5,075 nt of DNA from CAYXVB01 sp964467785 (GTDB lineage: Bacteria; Bdellovibrionota; UBA1018), in assembly GCA_964467785.1 (NCBI GenBank), contig CAYXVB010000226.1, positions 1 to 5,075 of the forward strand, written 5' to 3'. The number at the start of each line of letters is the position of its first letter. Positions within the stretch are counted from its first letter, which is position 1. Below are positions 1 to 5,075 of the stretch, piece by piece. The position numbers and the translations under genes were made by a program. The notes below the pieces were generated by a model. It made no database searches. It had not been told where the DNA came from and worked only from the letters and a program-made list of their open reading frames with translations.

Positions 1-1
1 T

Positions 2-334
2 CGCAGCGATCTGAATTTCCGGATGGAGCTCCAAAACAACCAAATCGGCCTGCAGTTCGGCGAATCCAGCTTTGGCCGCACCGAAAGCGCACTCTCCCGC
101 CAGTCTGCCCAGCTTCGGTTCGAGCGGACGATGAGCGGCGGTTGGGTCGCCTACTCCAACAAGGTCGCGCTCGCTCCCGGCTCCTGTCGCAATCTGGAGC
201 TGGACGTGGAAAACTCTCGGATCTTTGAGCAGGAGTCGTTTCGCGCGAATCTCCGAGTCTCCCAGCCCTTCGACTGCAGCGACCTGCCGCTGTCGAACGA
301 CCAGTTCGGGATGATCTGCACCCCGGTCCGCTGA
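2..334 (+). CDS. C-terminal part of an unrecognised protein (5' end outside window)
   Basis: The reading frame is open from the left edge (codon at 2-4) to a TGA at 332-334, giving 110 visible residues. An ATG lies at 23-25, but there is no Shine-Dalgarno sequence before it and the frame stays open upstream, so I read this as the end of a longer gene. I do not recognise a family. The visible part looks soluble, with alternating polar and hydrophobic stretches that suggest beta structure, three cysteines (GSCRN, FDCSD and MICTP contexts), and no membrane segment or low-complexity region. The cysteines would fit an exported protein with disulfides, but this is speculation. The next gene on the same strand starts 30 nt later, so the two could share a transcript. 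An independent 103-aa gene starting at 23 remains possible. Confidence 0.55.
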   Translation, partial: RSDLNFRMELQNNQIGLQFGESSFGRTESALSRQSAQLRFERTMSGGWVAYSNKVALAPGSCRNLELDVENSRIFEQESFRANLRVSQPFDCSDLPLSNDQFGMICTPVR

Positions 335-364
335 GCGGAGCTCCATTGAGCGTCGGCCCAACCG

Positions 365-688
365 ATGCATCCCCTCCCGGACATGATCCAGGTTCTGGTG
401 CATCATCACGTCGAAGATTACAACCGGTTCAAGCCGGTTTTTGACCATAATCGCGCGACCCGCAAGGAAGCGGGAGCGCTGTACGAGCGACTTTCCTGCA
501 GCGAACACGATCCCAACGATCTCTATCTGTTCTTTGAGTGGGACTCGACCGAAAGAGCGCGCAAATACATGGGATCATTCGATACTCTCGAACGCATGAG
601 GGAAGCCGGCGTCCTCGGCAAGCCCGAAATCACCTACTTTAAAGAGATCGAAACCCGGCTCCTCCGGGACTCCTCCCAAGCGGCCTAG
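365..688 (+). CDS. Small dimeric alpha/beta-barrel (antibiotic biosynthesis monooxygenase-like) protein
   Basis: This encodes 107 aa. The pattern resembles small ABM-like or 'cyclase'-annotated ferredoxin-fold proteins: a first beta strand (IQVLVHHHV) followed by DYNRFKPVFDHNRATRKEAG, then a conserved-looking DPNDLYLFFEWDS strand, a helix (ERARKYMGSFDTLERMREAGV) and a last strand (ITYFKEIE). Such proteins usually work as homodimers in the cytoplasm. Members range from heme- or quinone-acting oxygenases to proteins of unknown activity, and nothing here fixes a substrate. There is no signal peptide or membrane segment. The start is uncertain: ATG at 365 is the first start after an in-frame stop at 347-349, but ATG at 383 (giving 101 aa, MIQVLV) puts the first beta strand right at the N-terminus as is usual for the fold. 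Neither has a well-placed Shine-Dalgarno; a GGAG at 337-340 is too far away. The gene converges on rimI and their stop codons overlap. Confidence 0.75.
   Translation: MHPLPDMIQVLVHHHVEDYNRFKPVFDHNRATRKEAGALYERLSCSEHDPNDLYLFFEWDSTERARKYMGSFDTLERMREAGVLGKPEITYFKEIETRLLRDSSQAA
685..688. other. Shared CTAG: overlapping tail-to-tail stop codons
   Basis: The palindrome CTAG supplies TAG on the plus strand (686-688) for the ABM-like gene and TAG on the minus strand (687-685) for the RimI-type gene. The two convergent genes therefore have no spacer at all. Any terminator for either transcript must lie inside the opposite gene, and I see no hairpin followed by a T-run in the immediate surroundings. 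Confidence 0.9.
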
Positions 689-1251
689 AAATCGACGCCC
701 GCCGCGGCATCAAAGCGCTCATCCAGTGCCAGGGTCATCCCATAAGCATCCTCGCCATTGGACGAGTAGAATGCCTTGCGAACCTGGGTGATGGCGAATC
801 CAATCGCCTGATAAAGTCCGATCGCGGCCTGATTGCTCTTGCGGACGTCGAGCACCATTCGCAGGGCGCCATTCTTGAGCGCAACGCCCGCCGCCTTGCG
901 TACGAGGTACTTGGCAAAGCCTTGGCCCCGATAAGCCGGCGCCGTGACGACGTTGAGAATTTCGGCCTGTTCGCCCATGATCCAAAAGACAAGGTAACCC
1001 GCGACAACTTCGTCAGTCTCGTCGTCCGTCATTACCCAGAAGTGACTGAACGGCTTGATCAGCTCGGAGCGAAAATGCTCGAGACTCCACGGCGCGACGT
1101 GGACCTGGCGCTCGATCGCCTCGATGCGATCGAGGTCGTCCTCCGTGGCAGGGCGCAAGCTAAAGCCCTGCGGCGCCACCGGTACTTGCGGGTCAGGCAC
1201 CGGGCCGCCAAGAACATTATCGTCACCGCCGTTGTCAAAATTGTCGATCAT
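685..1251 (-). CDS. rimI: RimI-type GNAT N-acetyltransferase (ribosomal protein S18 alanine acetyltransferase family)
   Basis: The protein has 188 aa and belongs to the GNAT superfamily, which uses acetyl-CoA; RimI acetylates the N-terminal alanine of ribosomal protein S18. The GNAT fold starts near residue 30 (FSLRPATEDDLDRI). APWSLEHF (53-60) matches the RimI APWS element. AEILNVVTAPAYRGQGFA (96-113) contains the acetyl-CoA-binding R-G-Q-G-F/A loop. LDVRKSNQAAIGLYQAIGF (134-152) matches the RimI LEVR-SN-AAI-LY-GF signature, and FYSSNGEDAYGM (161-172) the tail motif. Tyr147 aligns with catalytic Tyr115 of the enterobacterial enzyme, but the position of the general base Glu103 is Asp135 here. 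The N-terminus carries about 28 extra residues rich in Gly, Asp and Pro. I chose ATG at 1251 because the frame extended to 1398 lies inside the upstream gene. No good Shine-Dalgarno precedes it; the gene probably depends on translation of the lipoprotein gene, whose stop is 13 nt away. Another GNAT substrate cannot be excluded. Confidence 0.88.
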   Translation of the reverse strand: MIDNFDNGGDDNVLGGPVPDPQVPVAPQGFSLRPATEDDLDRIEAIERQVHVAPWSLEHFRSELIKPFSHFWVMTDDETDEVVAGYLVFWIMGEQAEILNVVTAPAYRGQGFAKYLVRKAAGVALKNGALRMVLDVRKSNQAAIGLYQAIGFAITQVRKAFYSSNGEDAYGMTLALDERFDAAAGVDF

Positions 1252-1268
1252 GGAGGGGGCTTTCTCAT
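1248..1268 (-). other. Possible bridging mini-ORF (MRKPPP) between lipoprotein gene and rimI
   Basis: On the minus strand the ATG at 1268-1266 overlaps the lipoprotein stop TGA (1267-1265) as ATGA. It opens six codons (Met-Arg-Lys-Pro-Pro-Pro) that end in a TGA at 1250-1248, which again overlaps the rimI ATG (1251-1249) as ATGA. ATGA overlaps are classic termination-reinitiation junctions, and three prolines before a stop are known to slow ribosomes when EF-P is limiting. The geometry is certain. That it is translated or functional is inference and could be chance in a 13-nt gap. Confidence 0.2.
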
Positions 1269-2665
1269 AAAACGCCCTGACACGCCAGACGCAGGCGCCA
1301 CCCATTATAACGGGCATCTCCGGCCACCCCGTCGATCGGAAGCGGGGCAAACCGACTGATTGAAATCCAGGGCCGCACTTGACGACCCGGCTCCTCACGA
1401 GTCACTTCACGCACCGGAATCTCAGCTCCAGCCATCCGAGCTTCCCACTGCATTGCCCCCCTGAAACGGGCCCAGCCGAGTTTCCAAGCTTCATGCCAGC
1501 TATAATAGGTGCTCCCTTGCGGGACTTGACCCTCCGGTGCAGGCCCAGGCTGCGGCATACCGCAAACGGCCTCACCGGGAGAGGCTGTGGCGACCCAGGA
1601 GACGCGGATTTGTTCGCCCGGCTGCAAAGGAAGCGCGGCCCACTGATCTGGAAGAAGCGGCATTTCCCTGATGGGAGTTCCGTCTGGACGGAATAACGCG
1701 ATCTTGCGAATCCCAAGGAGACCCCCACCCCGATAAGCTGTGACATAGTCCAAATTCATGTCGGCGTAATCGCTTTCCCAAGGAACCCTTGAGATCACGA
1801 CACTTGGATTATGAATTCTCCGCCAGATCATCACCTCGGATTGAAAGGGCTGCGCCTCCCGAGCCCGCAAATAAAATACGACTGGACGCGAAAAGGGATT
1901 GGCTAGGGTGCCGCTTCCAACTTGGATTCCCCCCCTCCGGACCAGCTGCCCCAAGTCTTCCGCATTGCTCGGCAAGCTTACCGTCCGGATCTCCGTCGCG
2001 CCCAGCCCGTCGGGCAATGGACGGATGACTTTCAAAAGGAGGCTGACTTCGAGACGACGGCCTGAGGCGGCCTGGAGATCCAATTTGAGTTCGCGTAGCT
2101 GCCCCGGCTCGACGGGCGCGTTCCCCGCCTGGAAAAGCTGCGACAGCGGCAAAAACCAAACCCGACGCTCGGGATCGAAGTGCATTGAGTGACGCTCATA
2201 ACCGTGCTTGGCTTCCTGATAGAAAACCGAAGTCCAACGCGCCTCACCTGTGCCTTCGCGGAAAATCAGAAATTGCTCACCCGAGACTAGGACAATGGGA
2301 TCCGGAAGAAACAACCCGACGGCCGGATCCTGGAGGGCCCGGCGAACGGGCCGTTCGGATTCCGCCAACGCGCGGGGACGGGCGGGATCCCCTTCAGCGG
2401 CGGGCAGCACGTAAAAATCAAGCTTTTTGAGCTTCGCTTCGGGGGTGTCGGCCTCTGTCGCGGATGCCGGAGCGATGGGGGTGCCATTTGCATTTGGAGC
2501 GTTTAAAGCGGCTCCCGACTGGGGTGCGGCGGCTTCGGGTGCGGGCTTTTTGATCGGACCGCAAGCGACCAAGGCTAGGGCTAAAGGCAGGGTCGCGGCG
2601 GTCCTTTTCAAAGTGCCGAGTGGAGACTGAGAACGGCGAAGTAAACGACAAAGCGAGAGAGGCAT
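1265..2665 (-). CDS. Putative secreted lipoprotein of unknown function
   Basis: This encodes 466 aa. The N-terminus has positive charges (R7, R10, R11, K20, R21), a hydrophobic stretch around residues 23-34 and a lipobox L-V-A-C with Cys35 followed by Gly, so signal peptidase II cleavage and lipid attachment at Cys35 are predicted. Gly at +2 does not act as an inner-membrane retention signal by the E. coli rule, so outer-membrane placement is plausible. Residues about 36-82 form an Ala/Pro/Asn-rich linker. The remaining roughly 380 residues look like a soluble, beta-rich periplasmic or surface region, with two cysteines (Cys368 and Cys462) that might pair. I do not recognise the family and see no catalytic motif. 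The start is well supported by AAAGGA ten nt upstream. The signal region is preceded by an unusually long n-region of about 22 residues. The gene is first in a pair with rimI and diverges from thrS. Confidence 0.85.
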   Translation of the reverse strand: MPLSLCRLLRRSQSPLGTLKRTAATLPLALALVACGPIKKPAPEAAAPQSGAALNAPNANGTPIAPASATEADTPEAKLKKLDFYVLPAAEGDPARPRALAESERPVRRALQDPAVGLFLPDPIVLVSGEQFLIFREGTGEARWTSVFYQEAKHGYERHSMHFDPERRVWFLPLSQLFQAGNAPVEPGQLRELKLDLQAASGRRLEVSLLLKVIRPLPDGLGATEIRTVSLPSNAEDLGQLVRRGGIQVGSGTLANPFSRPVVFYLRAREAQPFQSEVMIWRRIHNPSVVISRVPWESDYADMNLDYVTAYRGGGLLGIRKIALFRPDGTPIREMPLLPDQWAALPLQPGEQIRVSWVATASPGEAVCGMPQPGPAPEGQVPQGSTYYSWHEAWKLGWARFRGAMQWEARMAGAEIPVREVTREEPGRQVRPWISISRFAPLPIDGVAGDARYNGWRLRLACQGVL

Positions 2666-2675
2666 GGGCTCGTGG

Positions 2676-2681
2676 TCCTTT
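2676..2681 (-). promoter_or_regulatory. Shine-Dalgarno of the lipoprotein gene
   Basis: The minus strand reads AAAGGA here, followed by ten nt and then the ATG at 2665-2663. It is the clearest ribosome-binding site in the window and decides the lipoprotein start, including the long n-region of its signal peptide. Confidence 0.6.
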
Positions 2682-2726
2682 CAGATCAAAGGGTTTGTTC
2701 CTGGATGGATTCGTTCAGTAACGGAG

Positions 2727-2779
2727 GCGGCATAGGCAATTGCCGCGCCAGGCTAAAGGACAGCTCGCCTGAGCTGGCG
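2727..2779. promoter_or_regulatory. Cluster of overlapping inverted repeats upstream of thrS
   Basis: Several perfect dyads lie within 53 nt: GGCAATTGCC (2735-2744, a 10-bp palindrome); GCGGCA/TGCCGC (2727-2732 with 2741-2746); CGCCAG/CTGGCG (2746-2751 with 2774-2779); CAGGC/GCCTG (2749-2753 with 2767-2771); and CAGCTC/GAGCTG (2761-2766 with 2771-2776, four-nt loop). Several cannot form together, so this could be either a protein operator region or an RNA leader with alternative folds. No regulator or ligand can be named. GC-rich intergenic DNA yields some such repeats by chance. Confidence 0.25.
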
Positions 2780-2859
2780 ATCGACGCTGGATCGAACTCA
2801 CCCTGCTCCGGCCCGGGATTGGACCGGATGATCCTGTTGTGTTAGGTTCAGAACTTCAT

Positions 2860-4659
2860 ATGAGCAATGCGAATCAGGCAGCCGTTAAGGACTTTGACGA
2901 ACCGGAAATTCACTCCGCGGTGGATACGATGCGCCACTCCTGCGCCCATGTCATGGCGCACGCGATCAGCCGGCTCTGGCCCCAGGCCCGCTTCGGCATC
3001 GGCCCCACCATCGAGAACGGCTTCTATTATGATGTCGATCTCGACGTGAAGCTCACTCCCGAGGATCTCCCCAAGATCGAAAAGGAGATGCAAAAGATTA
3101 TTAAGGAGAACAAGCCGTTCGTCCGGCAGGAGCACCCGGTCGCGGAAGCGCTCACGTTCTTCAAGGGCAAAGACCAGAAGTTCAAGGTCGAGATCATCGA
3201 GACTCTGCGCGACGGGATGAACGCGTCGTCGGTGTCCACGTACTCCGAAGGCGAATTTGTCGATCTCTGCCGCGGCCCGCACGTCGCCAAAGCGGGCGAC
3301 ATCAAAGCCTATAAGCTCATGTCGGTCGCCGGCGCCTACTGGCGCGGCAACGAGAAGAACCCGCAACTCCAGCGCATCTACGGCGTCTGCTTTTCCAGCA
3401 AGGAAGAGCTCGACGAGTACGTCCACCTGCTCGAAGAAGCCAAGAAGCGCGACCATCGCAAGCTCGGCAAGGAGCTGGAGCTGTTTACCTTCATGCCGGA
3501 GGCCCCGGCTTCGCCCTTTTTCTATCCCAAAGGCGCGATCGTCTACAATCGACTGGTCCAGTACATCCGCGATCTTTACGCGACCTACGATTACTCCGAA
3601 GTGGTCACGCCGCAGATCATGGACGTGCAGCTGTGGAAGACTTCGGGCCACTACGACAATTACGTGGAAAACATGTACTTCACCAAAATCGACGAGCGCG
3701 AGTTCGGCGTGAAGCCCATGAACTGCCCGAGCCACTGTGTGCTCTTCAGCACGCTCAAGCACTCGTACCGAGACTTGCCCCTGCGCATGGCCGACTTCGG
3801 CCGCCTGCACCGCTACGAGAAATCAGGCGTCACCCACGGCCTCACGCGCGTCCGCACGTTCTGCCAGGACGACGCGCACGTGTTCTGCACGCCGGACCAG
3901 ATCGAAGGCGAGATCTTCAAGGTCGTCGAGATGATCTCGCGGACGTACGACATGTTCGGTTTCCACGACATGCAGATCTTCCTTTCCACACGCCCCGAAA
4001 AACGCGCGGGCTCGGACGCGGTCTGGGACAAGGCGGAAGCGGCCCTGAAAACCACGCTCGACAAGCTCGGGCGCCCCTACAAAGTCGATCCAGGTGACGG
4101 GGCCTTTTACGGGCCGAAGATCGACTTCATCGTCAAAGACGCGCTCAAGCGCCCATGGCAGCTCTCGACGATCCAACTCGACTTCGTGCTCCCGGAACGC
4201 TTTGACTTGTCCTACACGGCGGCGGACAACACGGCTCAACGACCGGTCATGGTCCATCGCGCGGTGCTGGGATCGCTCGAACGCTTCATCGGCGTGCTGA
4301 TCGAGCATCTCGGCGGCGCTTTTCCGTTCTGGCTTTCGCCGGTCCAGGCCCGGCTCGTGCCGATCAAGGACACGCACAACGGTTACTGCAACGAATTCCT
4401 CGCCAAGCTCAAAAAACTGGACTACCGCGTGGACATCGACGACCGCAACGAGTCGATGGGTCTCAAGACCCGCGAGGCGCAGACGCAAAAAGTCCCCTTC
4501 TCGCTCGTCGCGGGCGACCGCGAAGCGCAGGGAATGCAGTTTGCCGTCCGCAAATATGGCGAGCGCGAGTCCAAGGTGATGACCCAGGACGAGATCCTGG
4601 CGTTGTTTGCCGAGCTTGCGGCCGTGCCGATGTGGTCCAAGCGGATCCCCCAGGGCTAA
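2860..4659 (+). CDS. thrS: Threonine--tRNA ligase (ThrRS) lacking the TGS domain
   Basis: ThrRS activates threonine with ATP and charges tRNA-Thr in the cytoplasm; its editing domain hydrolyses Ser-tRNA-Thr. This 599-aa protein starts almost directly with the editing domain: HSCAH (26-30) is the HxxxH motif and CRGPH (137-141) the Cys-x3-His motif. The class II catalytic core follows from about residue 205, with zinc ligands Cys289 (MNCPSH), His340 (QDDAH) and His466 (VMVHRA), motif 2 around HRYEKSG (from His317; Arg318 is the catalytic-type Arg), and motif 3 near residues 463-480. The anticodon-binding domain is roughly 490-599. Against E. coli ThrRS (642 aa) the zinc ligands are each offset by exactly 45 residues, while only 25 residues precede HxxxH instead of 72, so the N1/TGS domain is absent. 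The ATG at 2860 was chosen over an in-frame GTG at 2839 (606 aa). Neither has a strong Shine-Dalgarno. The stop is 78 nt before the HD gene ATG. Confidence 0.97.
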   Translation: MSNANQAAVKDFDEPEIHSAVDTMRHSCAHVMAHAISRLWPQARFGIGPTIENGFYYDVDLDVKLTPEDLPKIEKEMQKIIKENKPFVRQEHPVAEALTFFKGKDQKFKVEIIETLRDGMNASSVSTYSEGEFVDLCRGPHVAKAGDIKAYKLMSVAGAYWRGNEKNPQLQRIYGVCFSSKEELDEYVHLLEEAKKRDHRKLGKELELFTFMPEAPASPFFYPKGAIVYNRLVQYIRDLYATYDYSEVVTPQIMDVQLWKTSGHYDNYVENMYFTKIDEREFGVKPMNCPSHCVLFSTLKHSYRDLPLRMADFGRLHRYEKSGVTHGLTRVRTFCQDDAHVFCTPDQIEGEIFKVVEMISRTYDMFGFHDMQIFLSTRPEKRAGSDAVWDKAEAALKTTLDKLGRPYKVDPGDGAFYGPKIDFIVKDALKRPWQLSTIQLDFVLPERFDLSYTAADNTAQRPVMVHRAVLGSLERFIGVLIEHLGGAFPFWLSPVQARLVPIKDTHNGYCNEFLAKLKKLDYRVDIDDRNESMGLKTREAQTQKVPFSLVAGDREAQGMQFAVRKYGERESKVMTQDEILALFAELAAVPMWSKRIPQG

Positions 4660-4729
4660 GATCGCTTGAGCACGACGACCAAGACGGGACGCAAGGGCAG
4701 TTCAGGGAATTCCACGCTCCGGGGCAGCC

Positions 4730-4746
4730 GGGCGGCCATGCCGCCC
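4730..4746 (+). repeat. GC hairpin enclosing the start codon of the HD gene
   Basis: GGGCGGC (4730-4736) and GCCGCCC (4740-4746) form a perfect seven-bp stem with a three-nt loop CAT. The ATG at 4738-4740 lies in the loop and first stem base. There is no T-run after it, so it does not look like an intrinsic terminator for thrS. It could limit initiation at this ATG unless ribosomes arriving from thrS open it. Confidence 0.5.
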
Positions 4747-5075
4747 AAGAACTCGCGCGTCATCTACGACGTGCTCTATGGGTTCGTGCCGATCACGGAA
4801 TGGGAAGAGCAGATCATCAATTCGCCGTTTTTCCAGCGCCTGCGCTGGATCCGGCAGCTGGGATTCGCCAACTACATCTTTCCGGGCGCGGAGCATAACC
4901 GATTCGCGCACGTCATCGGTGTGATGCACTCGATGGACAAGATGATCCGCATGCTCGGCATCGGCGTGCCGGACCACGAGCTCTTCGACCCGCGCACCCG
5001 TAGCGAAGCGGCGATGCTCCACAAGAGTTTGCGAATCGCCGCGCTACTGCATGATATCGGGACGTTTCCTTTTTC
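4738..5075 (+). CDS. HD-superfamily phosphohydrolase, COG1078/SAMHD1-like (3' end outside window)
   Basis: The frame is open from ATG 4738 through the right edge, with 112 full codons visible. The start IYDVLYGFVPIT, then FFQRLRWIRQLGFANYIFPGAEHNRFAH and GVMHSMDKM, is the typical N-terminal pattern of HD phosphohydrolases related to SAMHD1 and bacterial dNTP triphosphohydrolases. Metal-binding candidates are His58 (NRFAH) and His105-Asp106 (LLHDIG); the last Asp ligand would lie beyond the window. Known relatives hydrolyse dNTPs or other phosphorylated nucleotides, but the substrate cannot be read from this fragment. In SAMHD1 the sequence after HD is LGHGPFSH; here it is IGTFPF, so Thr109 occupies the position of a catalytic His. 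The start is ambiguous: an in-frame TTG at 4666, seven nt after the thrS stop codon and with AGGG 10 nt upstream, would add 24 basic, Ser/Thr-rich residues. I prefer the ATG because homologous proteins begin close to the IYD-YGF motif. Same strand and short gap suggest co-transcription with thrS. Confidence 0.88.
   Translation, partial: MPPKNSRVIYDVLYGFVPITEWEEQIINSPFFQRLRWIRQLGFANYIFPGAEHNRFAHVIGVMHSMDKMIRMLGIGVPDHELFDPRTRSEAAMLHKSLRIAALLHDIGTFPF

Larger units (their letters stand above)
2666..2859. other. Divergent intergenic region (lipoprotein gene / thrS)
   Basis: These 194 nt separate two genes that point away from each other, so the region should hold promoters for both strands. I could not find a convincing -35/-10 pair on either strand. 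There is no recognisable T-box leader (no T-box core sequence, no terminator hairpin with a T-run) before thrS. What stands out is a cluster of short inverted repeats at 2727-2779. No thrS Shine-Dalgarno is obvious: AGG at 2844-2846 lies 13 nt from the ATG. Confidence 0.7.

Noticed and set aside
25..344. The octamer palindrome GGAGCTCC at 25-32 and again at 337-344
   Set aside because: Two copies of an 8-mer without shared flanks, one inside a coding region, are not enough to claim a repeat or site.
1252..1398. N-terminal extension of the RimI frame to an ATG at 1398
   Set aside because: It would overlap the lipoprotein gene by 134 nt, and its translation has no GNAT character. The ATG at 1251 fits the gene junction better.
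2819..2847. TTGGAC / TTAGGT with 17-nt spacing as a thrS promoter
   Set aside because: Both boxes match the sigma-70 consensus poorly, and a +1 downstream of TTAGGT would leave almost no leader before the ATG.
2666..2859. T-box riboswitch or E. coli-type tRNA-mimic operator upstream of thrS
   Set aside because: I see no T-box core sequence and no terminator with a T-run. The tight hairpin at 2761-2776 has the loop GCCT, which does not resemble a Thr anticodon (NGU).
3718..3735. MNCPSH in place of the usual MNCPGH in ThrRS
   Set aside because: The zinc-binding Cys and the following His are kept and the rest of the core is intact, so I treat Gly-to-Ser as lineage variation.
2848..3810. Long antisense open frame (320 aa) opposite thrS, continued by a second one at 3823-4488 in the same minus frame
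   Set aside because: Both lie wholly opposite a strongly G/C-third-position coding gene, where antisense frames stay open by codon bias. The translations are repetitive in Val, Leu, Arg, Asp and Glu with no family resemblance.
4730..4746. GC hairpin as an intrinsic terminator after thrS
   Set aside because: No T-run follows, and the right arm is coding sequence of the HD gene.

Overview
This window reads as an ordinary chromosomal segment from a GC-rich bacterium, probably Gram-negative because it encodes a lipobox-bearing secreted lipoprotein. The third codon positions of the right half are strongly G/C. A verrucomicrobial (Opitutae-like) origin is a guess from general appearance, not something the sequence proves. 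I see no mobile element, CRISPR array, tRNA or rRNA.

Layout from left to right: (1) the 3' end of an unrecognised plus-strand gene cut by the left edge (2-334); (2) a small plus-strand protein of the dimeric alpha/beta-barrel, antibiotic-biosynthesis-monooxygenase-like type (365-688); (3) a minus-strand pair, read right to left, made of a 466-aa lipoprotein (2665-1265) followed 13 nt later by a RimI-type GNAT N-acetyltransferase (1251-685); (4) a divergent intergenic region of 194 nt with several short inverted repeats (2666-2859); (5) thrS on the plus strand (2860-4659), encoding threonyl-tRNA synthetase with intact editing, catalytic and anticodon-binding regions but no N-terminal TGS domain; (6) the 5' part of an HD-superfamily phosphohydrolase of the COG1078/SAMHD1-like type (4738 to the right edge), probably in the thrS transcript.

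The genes do not form one pathway. The loose common theme is translation: ThrRS charges tRNA-Thr, and RimI-type enzymes acetylate the N-terminus of ribosomal protein S18. The lipoprotein and the HD hydrolase have no visible functional link to this.

I found no convincing new multi-gene system. The points most worth a second look are: the TGS-less ThrRS with a differently coded N-terminus; a six-codon mini-ORF ending in Pro-Pro-Pro that joins the lipoprotein and rimI genes through ATGA overlaps at both ends; Glu-to-Asp at the RimI catalytic-base position; a start codon inside a GC hairpin for the HD gene; and His-to-Thr next to the HD motif of that enzyme.
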